Positions 45,423 through 56,912 are shown, counted from the first letter of the stretch. The stretch: 64,000 nt of DNA from Natronocella acetinitrilica (GCF_024170285.1 NZ_JALJXV010000005.1:274946-338945); one strand, 5' to 3'. The notes: a model not told the origin generated them from the sequence alone. Numbers and translations are program-made.

Positions 45423-45472
45423 GATGATCCCGGTGCGCGGATCAGCCGTTGCCGACAACCCCGGGCGCCGGG

Positions 45473-46351
45473 CTAGCCTCCATAGATGGCAAAGTGGGCG
45501 ACCAACCCGACGAAGACAATACCGCCGAACACGTTGTTATTGAGGAACGCCCGAAAGCAGTCCTCACGAGACCTGGTCCGCATCAGCCATTGCTGGTAGG
45601 CGAACAGGCCCGCCGCCGGCAGCAGACTGATGAAATACAGCCAACTCAGGTCCAGTTGCCGGCCAATGACCAGCAGCGTGACCAGCATCAGCGCCTGGAG
45701 CAAGCCGATGATAAGACGATCCAGTTCCCCGAACAGTATGGCCGTGGATTTCACACCGATTCGCACATCGTCATCCCGGTCCACCATGGCGTACTGGGTG
45801 TCATAGACCGTCGCCCAGATAACTGCGGCAATGAAGACCAGCCAGGCGACCTGGGCAACGGTGCCGGTCTGGGCCGCGAAGGCCATGGGCACGGCCCAGC
45901 CGAACGCAGCGCCCAGGTGGACCTGTGGCAGATGGGTGTAGCGTTTCATGAACGGGTAGGTGGCAGCCAGGACGACGCCAACCACGGACAAGAGAATGGT
46001 CAGCCGATTCATGAGCAGCACCAGGCCGAAGGCCAGCAGGCAGAGCACCACGAACAAGGTCAGCGCCTCCCGCTCACTGACCTTGCCCGTGGCCATGGGT
46101 CTTGCCCGGGTGCGCTTCACATGACCGTCAACGTTGCGGTCTGCGTAGTCGTTGATGACGCAACCAGCCGCCCGCATGACCAGCACACCCAGCACGAAAA
46201 CAGTGAGTACCAGCGGGTCCGGCATGCCCTCGGCCGCTATCCATAGCGCCCATAGTGTGGGCCACAGCAGCAGGAAGTTGCCGATGGGCCGATTGAGACG
46301 TGCCAGCAAGGCGTATTGCGCAAGGCGGTCGTGTAGCAGCGACCTATCCAT
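45473..46351 (-). CDS. ubiA: 4-hydroxybenzoate octaprenyltransferase
   Basis: 292 residues, eight or nine membrane helices. The first Asp-rich motif is NDYADRNVD and the second is [13 protein letters not shown]. It prenylates 4-hydroxybenzoate in ubiquinone synthesis. GGAGG fits ATG 46351. The gene overlaps the end of ubiC by eight bases, so the two are coupled. Confidence 0.96.
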   Translation of the reverse strand: MDRSLLHDRLAQYALLARLNRPIGNFLLLWPTLWALWIAAEGMPDPLVLTVFVLGVLVMRAAGCVINDYADRNVDGHVKRTRARPMATGKVSEREALTLFVVLCLLAFGLVLLMNRLTILLSVVGVVLAATYPFMKRYTHLPQVHLGAAFGWAVPMAFAAQTGTVAQVAWLVFIAAVIWATVYDTQYAMVDRDDDVRIGVKSTAILFGELDRLIIGLLQALMLVTLLVIGRQLDLSWLYFISLLPAAGLFAYQQWLMRTRSREDCFRAFLNNNVFGGIVFVGLVAHFAIYGG

Positions 46352-46922
46352 CCCAGTCCTCCAGGAGATCCGGCAGAAACACTTCTGCCACCAGCAGCGG
46401 GCGCCCGTTGAGACGATGCACGGTCCGCCTCGCCCACAGGCTGCGCCCGAATGATACCGCATCGGCAGCCAGCCGCCGGGTCAGCCAGTCCTCGTCGCGC
46501 AAGCGGGCGATCTCCAGCGGTTCCCGAAGCGTGCCCGCGCCAGCGAACAGCAACTCGCCAAGGGGGCGGGTGCCGAGCCGGGTCAACCCCCGGTTGCCGC
46601 CCCTCAGGCTGCGCATGGGAATAACGGAACGCGCACGAATCACCGGACGTTCACCGCCGTAAAGCGCCACCTCCCGGACCCAGGCCTTGCGGCCGGGACG
46701 CAGTTCGAGACGCCGCGCTTCATCCAGGTAGGGAATGCGCCAGCCCTCGTCGATCAGCCGCACGCCGAAACCCGCACCGTAACGCCGCCGCAAGGCCGTT
46801 GTCAGCGACCCGGTGCGCACCACCCAGGCCGCCAGGGGTTCGGGACAGCGGGCGCTGCGGTGCGGTGCCTGTCTATACCAACGACAAAAGAGATGACGCA
46901 CGGTGTATCCATGGTTCGGCAT
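46344..46922 (-). CDS. ubiC: Chorismate pyruvate-lyase
   Basis: About 192 residues. UbiC-like features are [20 protein letters not shown], then [20 protein letters not shown] and [20 protein letters not shown]. It makes 4-hydroxybenzoate for UbiA, encoded immediately downstream. The start is uncertain; [10 protein letters not shown] gives a slightly long N-terminus. Confidence 0.9.
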   Translation of the reverse strand: MPNHGYTVRHLFCRWYRQAPHRSARCPEPLAAWVVRTGSLTTALRRRYGAGFGVRLIDEGWRIPYLDEARRLELRPGRKAWVREVALYGGERPVIRARSVIPMRSLRGGNRGLTRLGTRPLGELLFAGAGTLREPLEIARLRDEDWLTRRLAADAVSFGRSLWARRTVHRLNGRPLLVAEVFLPDLLEDWDG

Positions 46923-46986
46923 GGTCGGCGGCAACCATAGCAATGTTTGTGACCCGGGGGCCACGGCGGCACCCGGAAACCGGCAC

Positions 46987-49095
46987 TCAGACACGCCCGT
47001 AGCGCTGCGCCTCGCCGACCCATCGGCGAATCAGTGCTTCGGCCACCAGCGGCTCGCGCTTCAGCAGGATGTCCGCCATGGCGTGAACGCGGGGCAGCAG
47101 GGCCGCGTCACGGACCAGGTCCGTCACTCGCAGGGCCCAGGCACCAGTCTGGCGGGTTCCCAGCAACTCGCCGGGTCCACGAATCTCCAGATCCTGGCGG
47201 GCGATCTCGAAGCCGTCACCGGTTCGACGCAGCACGCCGAGACGCTTCTGCGCTGTTTCCGACAGGGGTGGATGGTAAAGCAGGACGCAGGAACTGGCGG
47301 TGCTACCCCGCCCCACTCGACCACGCAACTGGTGCAACTGGGCCAGACCGAGGCGCTCCGGGTTTTCAATGATCATCAGACTGGCATTTGGAACATTCAC
47401 ACCCACCTCGATCACCGTGGTCGCCACCAGCAGCTTGATATCCCCGGCTGCGAAGTCCGCCATCACCGACTCCTTGTCGGCGGATTTCATGCGACCGTGG
47501 ACCAGGCCGACCCGCAGCGTGGGCAGGGCCTCGGCAAGCAGCGCCGCGGTATCCTCCGCCGCCTGCGCCTGCAGCGCGTCGGACTCCTCGATCAAGGTGC
47601 ACACCCAGTAGGCCTGACGCCCCTCGGCGCAGGCCTTGGCCACAGCTTCCACCACGTCACCCCGGCGCGTATCGGGGATGGCGACGGTTTTCACCGGTGT
47701 GCGCCCCGGCGGCAGTTCATCGATGACGGATACATCAAGGTCGGCATAGGCGGTCATGGCGAGGGTTCGCGGGATCGGCGTCGCCGTCATGATGAGCTGA
47801 TGCGGCTGTGCGGTCTCACTGTGTCCTTTCTCGCGCAGGGCGAGGCGCTGGTGGACACCGAAGCGATGCTGCTCATCCACCACCACCAGCCCCAGACGGT
47901 GGAACTCCACCTGCTCCTGGAACAAGGCATGGGTGCCCACCACGACTCCGCTCCTGCCGTCGCCGACCCGGGCCAGCATCTCCCGACGCACCGACGCCTT
48001 GAGCTTGCCGGAGAGCCACGCCACATCGATGCCCAGGGGTGCCAGCCAGTCGCGAAAATTGCGAAAGTGCTGTTCCGCCAGAAGCTCCGTGGGTGCCATG
48101 ACCGCAGCCTGCAGGCCCGACTCCACCGCGCGCAGTGCAGCCAGGGCGGCGATCACGGTCTTCCCCGAGCCCACGTCGCCCTGTACCAGGCGCAGCATGG
48201 GAGCCACACTGGCCATATCCGCGGCAACCTCGCCATCGACCCGCTGCTGGGCGCCGGTCAGCGAGAAATCAAGCCGGGCCATGAAGCGTTCCACCAACCG
48301 GCCGGTTCCACGCAACACCGGCGCGCGGGCGCCCCGGCGGGCATCCAGGCGCAATTTGCGCAGTGATAGATGGTGGGCGAGGAGTTCTTCCAGAACCAGG
48401 CGCTGCACGGCTGGATGCATGCCGGCAATCAGCGCTTCGCGGTCCACATTCGCCGGTGGCGCATGAACCAGTTTCAGTGCCTGGAGTAGCGATGGCTGTA
48501 GTGGATCACTGTCCAGGTGGGGCTGCAGCACATCGTGTAGCCCCCGTTCAGCCATGAGCAGGGCCTGCTCGATCCAACCACGCAGACTGGCCTGATGCAG
48601 GCCTTCGGTGGAGGGATACACCGGTGTCAGCCCCTGGGCTGTCTCGTCGTCTGCCGGCTCCACAGATGCCACGATGGTGTGCTCGGGATGGACCATCTCC
48701 AAACCGACCGCGCCCCGGCGGGCCTCGCCATAGCAGGCGAGGCAAACGCCCTGGCGCAGGCGCTTGAGCTGGGACGGATGAAAATGGAAGAACACCAGCG
48801 TCAGCGCGCCGGTGCCATCACTGATTCGACAAAGCAGACGACGCCGCCTCCCGGGCGCCACTTCGGCGATATCGACATGTCCACGCACCAGCGCTTCCTG
48901 GCCCGGCTGAAGTCCGCCGATGGGAACCAGGCGGGTGCGGTCCTCATAGCGCAGGGGCAAATGGAACAGCAAATCCATGACCGTTCGCAGGCCGAGCCGC
49001 GCCAGACGTTCAGCCTGGCGGGCAGCAACCCCGCGGAGTTGAGTCAGGGGCTGCGACAGTGCGACGCCTTCGTCGCGGGCAGCCGTCACGGTCAA
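46987..49095 (-). CDS. recG: ATP-dependent DNA helicase RecG
   Basis: 702 residues, full length. The N-terminal wedge domain ([15 protein letters not shown] [17 protein letters not shown]) is followed by helicase motifs [33 protein letters not shown] and the late [14 protein letters not shown] block [20 protein letters not shown]. It reverses stalled replication forks. Its start overlaps the ridA stop. Confidence 0.97.
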   Translation of the reverse strand: MTVTAARDEGVALSQPLTQLRGVAARQAERLARLGLRTVMDLLFHLPLRYEDRTRLVPIGGLQPGQEALVRGHVDIAEVAPGRRRRLLCRISDGTGALTLVFFHFHPSQLKRLRQGVCLACYGEARRGAVGLEMVHPEHTIVASVEPADDETAQGLTPVYPSTEGLHQASLRGWIEQALLMAERGLHDVLQPHLDSDPLQPSLLQALKLVHAPPANVDREALIAGMHPAVQRLVLEELLAHHLSLRKLRLDARRGARAPVLRGTGRLVERFMARLDFSLTGAQQRVDGEVAADMASVAPMLRLVQGDVGSGKTVIAALAALRAVESGLQAAVMAPTELLAEQHFRNFRDWLAPLGIDVAWLSGKLKASVRREMLARVGDGRSGVVVGTHALFQEQVEFHRLGLVVVDEQHRFGVHQRLALREKGHSETAQPHQLIMTATPIPRTLAMTAYADLDVSVIDELPPGRTPVKTVAIPDTRRGDVVEAVAKACAEGRQAYWVCTLIEESDALQAQAAEDTAALLAEALPTLRVGLVHGRMKSADKESVMADFAAGDIKLLVATTVIEVGVNVPNASLMIIENPERLGLAQLHQLRGRVGRGSTASSCVLLYHPPLSETAQKRLGVLRRTGDGFEIARQDLEIRGPGELLGTRQTGAWALRVTDLVRDAALLPRVHAMADILLKREPLVAEALIRRWVGEAQRYGRV

Positions 49096-49481
49096 CGCGC
49101 GCCCGGCACCAGAATCGCTTCCATTTCGACCTGGGCACCCTTGGGCAGACTGGCGACACCAATGGCCGCCCGGGCGGGATAGGGTTCCTGGAAACGCTCG
49201 GACATGAGCTCGTTGACAAGGCCGAAGTTACCCAGGTCGGTGAGAAAGATCGTGAGCTTGACGATGTCGTCCAGACCGCCGCCGGCCGCCTGGCAAACCG
49301 CCTCCAGGTTGTCGAAAACCTGTACGACCTGCTTGCGTATATCCCCGCCAACCAGCTCCATGGTCTCGGGATCCAGTGGGATCTGGCCCGACAGGTAGAC
49401 GGTATCGCCGACACGCACCGCCTGTGAATAGGGGCCAATCGCCGCCGGGGCCTTGTCTGTAGTGATGCTCTCACGCCGCAT
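49092..49481 (-). CDS. ridA: RidA-family enamine/imine deaminase
   Basis: 129 residues. [20 protein letters not shown] and the catalytic-Arg block [20 protein letters not shown] are typical. It hydrolyses reactive 2-aminoacrylate. The position after spoT and upstream of recG is common in gammaproteobacteria. Confidence 0.96.
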   Translation of the reverse strand: MRRESITTDKAPAAIGPYSQAVRVGDTVYLSGQIPLDPETMELVGGDIRKQVVQVFDNLEAVCQAAGGGLDDIVKLTIFLTDLGNFGLVNELMSERFQEPYPARAAIGVASLPKGAQVEMEAILVPGAR

Positions 49482-49526
49482 GAAGTCCGCTCCTGTTGCT
49501 CACGCCCCAAAAATAACAGATTCCGA

Positions 49527-50522
49527 TCAGCTAGCGGATGCCCGGGCCGGGCGGTCGGCGAGGCAGACACGGTTACGGCCACCCTGCTTTGCTGCGTAAA
49601 GCGCCTGATCCGCGCGGGCCAGCCAGGCGGTGGCTGATTCGTTGCGATCCAGTTCCGCAACGCCAATGGAAACCGTCAAGCGCACACCGTCGGGAAAACG
49701 CCGCTGCGCATTGCGGCGGCGCAGATCCTCGGCCACACCACTCGCACGGAGCAGATCGGTGCCGCTCAGCACAATGACGAACTCCTCGCCGCCGTAGCGG
49801 AATACGTGATCGATGCGCCGGATCCGCGCCCGCAGGATGGAACCGAGTTCCGCCAGGATCCGGTCACCAACCACGTGACCCTGCTGATCGTTGATGGCCT
49901 TGAAGTGATCCACATCCAGCACCAGCAACGACGTGGGCAGCCCGTGGCGGGCAAGTCGTTCGGCACAATCCTGCAAGGTCTCGTCAAGCCGCAGGCGGTT
50001 GGCCACCCCTGTGAGCGGATCCACCTCGGCAAGCCGCTCCAGGGCCTCATGGCTCTCCTGCACGTTGCGGGCAAACAAGTAGGTGAAAACGCTGACCAGT
50101 GCGAGGGTCACCAGCAGCCTGGAGGAGTGGGCGGCAGGGAGTTGCAGCACCATGACCGGCAGCAGCAGACCCAACGCCAGCACGTTGATCACGACGGCCG
50201 GCACAAGGGCGAACAGCAGATAGATGGCCAGTATCAACGGAAAGGCCCAGTACACGGCGTAGATGCCCTGCAACTGCATGGCCACGAGTATGGCCACCAG
50301 TCCCGTGATCATGAGCAGGCAGTTGGCCAACCCCACCGAGCGCGTCCACAACACGTAGGCGGCCAGCAGACCAAAGCTCGCAGCGGCAAGACCCACGACC
50401 AGAGCAAGATCGAGGCGTTGATTGAGCAGGTGTCCAAGGGCGAACGGGACGAGGGCCACTGCGGCCATCACGAACAGCATCGCGTTATGGCGAAACTCCA
50501 GGTACTTGCTGCCTAGTCGCAC
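49527..50522 (-). CDS. Membrane diguanylate cyclase (GGEEF, with I-site)
   Basis: 331 residues. About six short membrane helices (residues 15-150) precede a GGDEF domain with VDPLTGVANRLRLDETLQDC and YGGEEFVIV. RRID sits five residues before the catalytic motif as the RxxD inhibitory site. It is paralogous in layout to the cyclase at 27.4-28.4 kb. The GTG start at 50522 is plausible but not well supported by a ribosome site. Confidence 0.92.
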   Translation of the reverse strand: MRLGSKYLEFRHNAMLFVMAAVALVPFALGHLLNQRLDLALVVGLAAASFGLLAAYVLWTRSVGLANCLLMITGLVAILVAMQLQGIYAVYWAFPLILAIYLLFALVPAVVINVLALGLLLPVMVLQLPAAHSSRLLVTLALVSVFTYLFARNVQESHEALERLAEVDPLTGVANRLRLDETLQDCAERLARHGLPTSLLVLDVDHFKAINDQQGHVVGDRILAELGSILRARIRRIDHVFRYGGEEFVIVLSGTDLLRASGVAEDLRRRNAQRRFPDGVRLTVSIGVAELDRNESATAWLARADQALYAAKQGGRNRVCLADRPARASAS

Positions 50523-50675
50523 GCACGCTCCATCGTATTCGGCGGGTCACCGCAAGACAGGATTCATCGGGCCTTGATAAATGGTCGCAAAGCCCAAAAA
50601 CTGTACTAAGGTTGAACAAACATTCATCAGGAGTGTCTAGACGGCTCTCCATCGCGCAATCGAGAGGAGTAAAGC

Positions 50676-51008
50676 ATGTCTGAAGAGAAATGCAGTGAGA
50701 CACGTCGCAGATTCCTGAAGACCACAGCGCTGGGTGTTGCGGCGGCACCCTTCGCCAGCATCGTTGTGCACAATCGCTCGGCCCTGGCCGACATGGAGCG
50801 CTTGAGCGAGAGTGACGAGGCGGCGCAGGCCGTGGCTTATGTCCACGACGCAGCCGATGCCGACGACCCGGCCTATGAGGAAGGCCAGATTTGCGGCAAC
50901 TGTGCCCTTTACAGCGATCAGGGAGATGGCTGGGGCGGTTGCTCGGTCTTCCCGGACAAGCTGGTTGCCGAAGAAGGCTGGTGCAATGTCTGGGCCTCTG
51001 CCGGCTGA
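50676..51008 (+). CDS. hip: High-potential iron-sulfur protein (HiPIP), Tat-exported
   Basis: 110 residues. A twin-arginine signal (ETRRRFLKTTALGV) precedes a mature domain of about 70 residues with the four HiPIP cysteines in CGNC, GGC and GWC, spaced as in Chromatium-type proteins. It is a periplasmic electron carrier of positive potential, usual in purple sulfur bacteria and their relatives. The mature part is acidic, as in halophiles. GAGAGGAG precedes the ATG. Confidence 0.95.
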   Translation: MSEEKCSETRRRFLKTTALGVAAAPFASIVVHNRSALADMERLSESDEAAQAVAYVHDAADADDPAYEEGQICGNCALYSDQGDGWGGCSVFPDKLVAEEGWCNVWASAG

Positions 51009-51021
51009 GGGCGCCATCGAA

Positions 51022-51064
51022 CACCCATGAGGCCGGGCGACCACAACGCCCGGCCTCATGGGTG
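51022..51064. terminator. Strong bidirectional hairpin after hip
   Basis: An 18-bp perfect stem (CACCCATGAGGCCGGGCG, 51022-51039, with its complement at 51047-51064) with a 7-base loop lies between convergent hip and the nuclease gene. No long T-run, but the stem is very stable and well placed. Confidence 0.7.
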
Positions 51065-51072
51065 ATACGTTT

Positions 51073-52785
51073 CTAGCGCTTCAGGTCCACGTACACCGGG
51101 TCGTGGTCCGAGGACCGAAATGGCGAACCCTGAAGCTCCGCACGCGCCCCGCCCCGCCGATCGTAGGCGAGATACGGTGGCTCATCGGCATTGATGTTCC
51201 AGATGCCCACCGACTCCACCCGCTGCCGCGCTGGCGCATTGGCCAGAACGTAATCCAGCGTGCCTGACGCTCCTCTGAAAACATAGGTGTACTGTCGCTC
51301 GGCAGGCAACTCGTGGCGTATCAGATTCACCAGGCCGCGTTCTTCCAGATAGCGGATCGGCGCCTCGGCAGCGTAACTGTTGAAATCACCCAGTAGCAGC
51401 AGCTGTTTGATGCCGAGCCGCTCTGCCTGTTCAGCCACAAAGTCCGCCAGCGCCCGGGCCTGGGCCAGACGGCGCTCATTCCAGCAGCCCTCACCACGAT
51501 CCACATCGCCGGAGCGGGGGCACCCCACCTTGCTCTTGAAGTGCACCACCGCTGCGAGGAACGGCTCGCCACCGCCGGTGGGCTGAAAAGCGGCAACCAG
51601 GGGCGGGCGATGATGGACCGGGTCGGTATCGGACATGGCCTCACCCAGCAACTCGAGGCGATCGGGCCGATACAGAAAACCCATGGTAATGGCGTCACGA
51701 CCCATGTCCGGCAGCGAATCCAGCCCTCGATAGGGGCGGTCGGAGATCGCGTTAAGCCGATGCTTCAGATCCACAACCGCCGCACTGTCGTTTTCCAGTT
51801 CCACCAGCCCCAGCAGATCGGCATCCAGCCCGGACAACGCCGGCAGTAACCGGCCACGCTGCCGCTCCAGCGCAGCCTCGCTGTCCGCGCCGCGACGCCC
51901 CAGGGTCAGGAAGTAGTTCTCCACGTTGCTGGCGGCAACACGCAACACGTCATCGGGCGGTGGCGAGGGCGGCGCGGGCCGCGGATTGACGGCGTGGAAT
52001 ATCGGTTCACGCACGGGATGGAGCCGCCAGGCATCGAACTGGTGCACCAACACCCCGCGCACCCCACTGACCCGGTCGCCGGTGCGGCGGGTGGCGGTAT
52101 CCGGGTCTAGATACGGCACAGGGTCAGGGTTGGTGGTATAGCTGCCATCGTCCAGAAGCAACTGCTCCACGCCGTCGGCGGGCTCATCGGAGCGACTGCG
52201 GAATAATCGTTCGGCGGCGACAGAAAGAGCCCCGTAGCGGCCCAGCTCGAAGTTGCCGGTGACGGTGAGGGCTTCGGGAAAATGCACCAGCACACCGAAC
52301 AGGGCGTCAAGCGCCTCCTCGGCCACGGGTAGTTCAATCGCGACCGGCGCGGGCTTTCCCGGATTTCCGCAAACAAGGATCTCGTCGATCCGCTGCAGTT
52401 GCGGTTGGTCACGCCAGGTACCGCGCCGGCCGCTGAGCTGCAGGCGATGCCCTGGCTGCACGAGGTCCCGCTGGCTATCAGACAATCCGGGCGCGTAGAC
52501 GAACAGGCCGGCGGGGTCATCCCCGTCATCGCTCTGCAGGAAGAATCCGTCAAGCGCCGTCCGACCGAGGAAAACACCGGTAACGATGCCACCCGTGCGC
52601 AGCCGCTGGCCATCTTCGGGCGCACGGCCACTCAGGCCCGAGACCTGCGCAATCGGCGTCTCCAGGGCGACTTCGCAGCGCGCCTGGGCCGACGGCTGAC
52701 CAAAAGCCAGGTAACCGAGGAACGAGAGGAACAGTGCCGCCGGCCAGATCAGCGGCGTCAGACGTGCGGCCGTGCTTCCTTGCAT
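51073..52785 (-). CDS. Exported endonuclease/exonuclease/phosphatase-family protein (ExeM/NucH-like)
   Basis: 570 residues with a Sec signal ending near AQA-RC (residue about 35). An OB-like N-terminal domain (about 60-240; GGIVTGVFLGRTALDGFFLQ) precedes an EEP nuclease domain with catalytic blocks DLLGLVELEND, LLLGDFNSYAAEAPI and SSDHDPVYVDL. Likely a secreted DNase for nucleotide scavenging or biofilm DNA turnover. No C-terminal rhombosortase tail is seen. It ends next to the hip terminator. Confidence 0.9.
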   Translation of the reverse strand: MQGSTAARLTPLIWPAALFLSFLGYLAFGQPSAQARCEVALETPIAQVSGLSGRAPEDGQRLRTGGIVTGVFLGRTALDGFFLQSDDGDDPAGLFVYAPGLSDSQRDLVQPGHRLQLSGRRGTWRDQPQLQRIDEILVCGNPGKPAPVAIELPVAEEALDALFGVLVHFPEALTVTGNFELGRYGALSVAAERLFRSRSDEPADGVEQLLLDDGSYTTNPDPVPYLDPDTATRRTGDRVSGVRGVLVHQFDAWRLHPVREPIFHAVNPRPAPPSPPPDDVLRVAASNVENYFLTLGRRGADSEAALERQRGRLLPALSGLDADLLGLVELENDSAAVVDLKHRLNAISDRPYRGLDSLPDMGRDAITMGFLYRPDRLELLGEAMSDTDPVHHRPPLVAAFQPTGGGEPFLAAVVHFKSKVGCPRSGDVDRGEGCWNERRLAQARALADFVAEQAERLGIKQLLLLGDFNSYAAEAPIRYLEERGLVNLIRHELPAERQYTYVFRGASGTLDYVLANAPARQRVESVGIWNINADEPPYLAYDRRGGARAELQGSPFRSSDHDPVYVDLKR

Positions 52786-52792
52786 GGCGTTT

Positions 52793-54976
52793 CTATCCTT
52801 TGACGCGGTTGATTCTCAGTACTGTACTCAGGACACGCAGCCGCCGCATGATGCGCGCCAGATGGAGGCGGCTACGCAGCGAGATCAAAAAGTTGATGGT
52901 CACGATCATCCCTTCGCGCTCATCCACCGACACATTGAGTATGTTGCCGTCGGTATCGGAGATGGTCGCGGCCACCTCGGCGAGCACCCCCCGCTGATTG
53001 ACCACATCCACGCGGATGGGGACGGAAAACTCGCGGTCGATGTGCTTTTCCCATTGCACATCCAGCCACTTCTCCGGGTGCTTCCGGTACTCGTGGAGAT
53101 TCTTGCAGTCCTGGAGATGAACCACGACACCGCGGCCAGCGCTGGCAAAGCCGACTATCGGATCCCCCGGTATGGGGTTGCAGCAGCGTGCGAAGGTCAC
53201 CACCGCGCCTTCGGTACCCTTGATGGTCAGCGGATCGCGGCCGCGATCGTCGCGCTCCGGGGTACCGCCATCCTCGACCAGCCCAGCGAGGTGCCGCGCC
53301 GCGAGCCATGGCATGGTGCGACCAAGACCGATGCTCTCCAGCAGGTTTTCGACAGTCCCCATGCCCAGGGACTGCACACCGGCTTCCACCGTCTGTTCCG
53401 GCAACTCATCCAACTGCCGCCCCAGACCCTGCAGTGATTGATCCAGTAAGCGACGGCCCAGAGTGCCCGCCTCTTCCCGGCGCAGGTTCTTCAACGAATG
53501 ACGGATAGCGGAGCGGGCCTTGGCAGTCACCACGAAATCAAGCCAGGCGGGATTCGGACGCGCACCGGGCGCAGTAATGATATCGACGGTCTGGCCCGTC
53601 TGCAGCTGGGTGCGCAGCGGCACCAGTCGCTTGTCCACCTTTGCGGCAAGACAGGTATCGCCGATATCCGAGTGCACCGCATAGGCGAAGTCCACCAGGG
53701 TGGCACCGCGGGGCAACTCCATGATCTCGCCGCGGGGCGTGAACACGTAGACCTCGTCGGGGAACAGATCGATCTTGACGTTCTCGATGAACTCCAGGGG
53801 ATTCCCGGCGTTCTTCTGCATTTCCAGCAGGTCCTTGACCCATTCCCGGGCCCGGGTCTGGGCCGTGTTCTGACCGGCCTCGCCAGTCTTGTACATCCAG
53901 TGCGCGGCCACACCCATTTCGGCGACGCGATGCATCTCCTCGGTGCGGATCTGGACCTCGATCTGCACCCCCTGGGGGCCCCAGAGCGTGGTATGCAACG
54001 ACTGGTAGCCGTTGCTCTTGGGGATGGCGATGTAGTCCTTGAAGTGTCCGGGCACCGGTTTGTAGAGCCCGTGCATCACGCCCAGCGCCCGGTAGCAGGC
54101 GTCCACGTCTGCGGTAACGATGCGAAAACCGTACACGTCGAAAATGGCATTGAAACCCTTGGGTTCGCCACCGAGATTGCGCATCTTGTTATAGATGCTG
54201 AACAGATGCTTTTCCCGGCCCTCGACGCGGGTGCTGATGGATGCCGTGCGCAGCCGCTCTTCCAGGGCCTCTCTGACCTTGCCAACCAGTTCGCGCTGGT
54301 TCTTGCGGGCCTTGCGCACCTGGGACTTCACCACGCGGAAACGCATGGGATAGAGGGCTGCGAAGGCAAGGTCCTCTAGCTCGACGCGAATGTGGTTGAT
54401 GCCCAGCCGGTTGGCGATGGGGGCGTAGATCTCCAGGGTTTCGCGGGCGATACGGCGACGCTTGTGGGGCGGCATGACGAAGATGGTGCGCATGTTGTGC
54501 AGCCGATCCGCGAGCTTGATCAGAATCACGCGGATATCCTTGGCCATGGCCAGGACCATCTTGCGGAAGTTCGCAGCCTGCGCCTCCGCTTTGCTCTCGA
54601 AATGAATCTGCGTCAGCTTGGAGACGCCGTCCACCAGCTCGGCGACTTCAGGGCCGAAATCCTGGGCAATCTGTTCCTTGGAGTTGGGCGTATCTTCGAT
54701 GACATCGTGGAGAATCGCGGAGACGATGCTCTGGTAATCCAGACGCATCTCCGCCAGCACTTTGGCGACGGCAACGGGGTGGGTGATGTAGGGTTCACCG
54801 GAGAGCCGCCGCTGGCCCTCGTGGGCGGAAGCACCGAAAAGGTAGGCATCGTGGACGGCCTTGACCTGTTTCGGCTCCAAATAGCTTTCGAGCAGCGAAC
54901 AGAGTTCGCTGATCCTGTGGCCTGGGTCCGTCCCGCCCGATGTCTGCTCCTTGGTAAGGGCTTCCGCGCTTGCCAC
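52793..54976 (-). CDS. spoT: Bifunctional (p)ppGpp synthetase/hydrolase
   Basis: 727 residues. The HD hydrolase domain has HPVAVAKVLAEMRLDYQSIV and ILHDVIEDTPN. The synthetase domain has FSIYNKMRNLGG and NGYQSLHTTLWG. A TGS domain (VFTPRGEIMELPRGATLVDF) and a C-terminal ACT domain follow. An intact HD pocket means hydrolase activity, so SpoT, not RelA. It starts 14 bp after rpoZ, the conserved gmk-rpoZ-spoT order. Confidence 0.96.
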   Translation of the reverse strand: MASAEALTKEQTSGGTDPGHRISELCSLLESYLEPKQVKAVHDAYLFGASAHEGQRRLSGEPYITHPVAVAKVLAEMRLDYQSIVSAILHDVIEDTPNSKEQIAQDFGPEVAELVDGVSKLTQIHFESKAEAQAANFRKMVLAMAKDIRVILIKLADRLHNMRTIFVMPPHKRRRIARETLEIYAPIANRLGINHIRVELEDLAFAALYPMRFRVVKSQVRKARKNQRELVGKVREALEERLRTASISTRVEGREKHLFSIYNKMRNLGGEPKGFNAIFDVYGFRIVTADVDACYRALGVMHGLYKPVPGHFKDYIAIPKSNGYQSLHTTLWGPQGVQIEVQIRTEEMHRVAEMGVAAHWMYKTGEAGQNTAQTRAREWVKDLLEMQKNAGNPLEFIENVKIDLFPDEVYVFTPRGEIMELPRGATLVDFAYAVHSDIGDTCLAAKVDKRLVPLRTQLQTGQTVDIITAPGARPNPAWLDFVVTAKARSAIRHSLKNLRREEAGTLGRRLLDQSLQGLGRQLDELPEQTVEAGVQSLGMGTVENLLESIGLGRTMPWLAARHLAGLVEDGGTPERDDRGRDPLTIKGTEGAVVTFARCCNPIPGDPIVGFASAGRGVVVHLQDCKNLHEYRKHPEKWLDVQWEKHIDREFSVPIRVDVVNQRGVLAEVAATISDTDGNILNVSVDEREGMIVTINFLISLRSRLHLARIMRRLRVLSTVLRINRVKG

Positions 54977-54990
54977 TGGGTGGCCCTCGC

Positions 54991-55251
54991 TCAGAGTTGC
55001 GGCCGCTCTCCGCTGACCTGGGCTTCTTCCACGGCCACATGCATGTCAGTCAGGTCATCCGCAAGGATGGCTGCATCCACGTGGTCGTCGGCAATCTCGC
55101 GCAGGGCCAGCACGGTGGGCTTATCGTTCTCCAGCGGCACGAAGGGATCCGCGCCATTGGCGATCTGCCGCGCGCGCTTCGACGCAACCAGCACCAGTTC
55201 GAATCGGTTGGCCACCTTGCCCAGGCAGTCCTCTACGGTTACTCGTGCCAT
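54991..55251 (-). CDS. rpoZ: RNA polymerase omega subunit
   Basis: 86 residues. [20 protein letters not shown], then [17 protein letters not shown] and [15 protein letters not shown] are the omega signature. It supports RNA polymerase assembly and forms one ppGpp site, fitting with the adjacent spoT. Confidence 0.97.
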   Translation of the reverse strand: MARVTVEDCLGKVANRFELVLVASKRARQIANGADPFVPLENDKPTVLALREIADDHVDAAILADDLTDMHVAVEEAQVSGERPQL

Positions 55252-55418
55252 TCGGCTTCACTCCAGGTCAGTCAAGTGTCAATTCGCTAACAGACAGACA
55301 GTTACCGACCTAGCATACCCCAATTCAGCCGCAGAGTGATGCTCTGCAGCATAGATTTTTCCCGAACACGGTGCAGAAAGCCGAGAGGACGCACTATTTC
55401 AGTGCGCTGGAACCAGGT

Positions 55419-56045
<627 letters not shown>

Positions 56046-56912
56046 CTACTCCAGGTTCTGGATCTGCTCGCGCATCTGCTCGATGAGTACTTTCATCTCC
56101 ACGGATGCGTTGGTGGACTCAAGTGCGGCGGACTTCGAGCCAAGCGTATTCGCTTCCCGATTCAACTCCTGCATGAGAAAGTCCAGACGACGGCCGACGG
56201 GTTCGCGTCGACCCAGGGCGCGGCGAATTTCCTCAACATGGCCGGTCAGGCGATCAAGCTCCTCGTCCACATCCATGCGCTGCGCCATGTAGACCAGCTC
56301 CTGCTCCAAACGCCCCGGATCGGCCGGCTGCTCAAGTTCCGCCAGTCGTTGCTCGAGCCGCTCACGCAGTCGTTGCTGTATTGCAGGCAGCTGCGCGCGA
56401 AGCCCCTCCGCCAGGGCCAACAGCTTGTCGGCACGCTCGGCGACCAATTGCTGCAGGTGCTCCCCTTCACGCTCCCGGGCGCGTATGAAACCGTCCAGGG
56501 TTTCATCCAGCAACTCCAGCGCGGCAGCGGTGACGGGCTCCAGATCCCGGGTGGGCTCCGCCAGCACACCAGGCATGCGCAGCAGGTCCAGAGGGTCCAT
56601 GCTGGTGGCGGCCAGGCCAAGCTTGCCCTGCAAGCCCTTGCCGGCCTCGATGAGCTTCTCGGCATAGGGCCAGTTGACGGCGACGTCCGACACGCCCACC
56701 GACGGTTCAAAGCGCAGGGAACACTCCATCTTGCCCCGGCTGACTCGCCTGGCGACGCGCTCGCGCACGATCGGCTCAATCTGCCTGAGGTCTTCGGGAA
56801 TACGGGGACTCACGTCGAGATACCGGTGATTCACCGAACGCAGTTCCCAGGACAATCTGCCCCAGGCCTCAACACGCTCCCCTCGATTGAAGGCGGTCAT
56901 ACTCCGGGGCAT
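56046..56912 (-). CDS. yicC: YicC-family endoribonuclease
   Basis: About 288 residues. The start MPRSMTAFNRGE matches the family (RSMTAFxR) and follows AGAGGT. The C-terminal block reads LDFLMQELNREANTLGSKSA. YicC-type proteins are RNases. Cotranscribed with gmk. Confidence 0.95.
   Translation of the reverse strand: MPRSMTAFNRGERVEAWGRLSWELRSVNHRYLDVSPRIPEDLRQIEPIVRERVARRVSRGKMECSLRFEPSVGVSDVAVNWPYAEKLIEAGKGLQGKLGLAATSMDPLDLLRMPGVLAEPTRDLEPVTAAALELLDETLDGFIRAREREGEHLQQLVAERADKLLALAEGLRAQLPAIQQRLRERLEQRLAELEQPADPGRLEQELVYMAQRMDVDEELDRLTGHVEEIRRALGRREPVGRRLDFLMQELNREANTLGSKSAALESTNASVEMKVLIEQMREQIQNLE

Noticed and set aside
43398..45476. 692-codon plus-strand open frame opposite nasR and cardiolipin synthase
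   Set aside because: It spans two unrelated real genes on the other strand and their intergenic gap, and shows no motif.
46903..48366. 487-codon plus-strand frame opposite recG/ubiC
   Set aside because: Shadow of recG, which has all helicase motifs.
50523..50675. Possible sigma70 promoter for hip (TTGATA near 50575)
   Set aside because: No acceptable -10 box at the right spacing; calling it would be guesswork.
55340..55360. GCAGAG/CTCTGC hairpin downstream of gmk
   Set aside because: The stem is only six pairs with no T-run on the gmk strand, and it is equally likely to be chance in GC-rich sequence.
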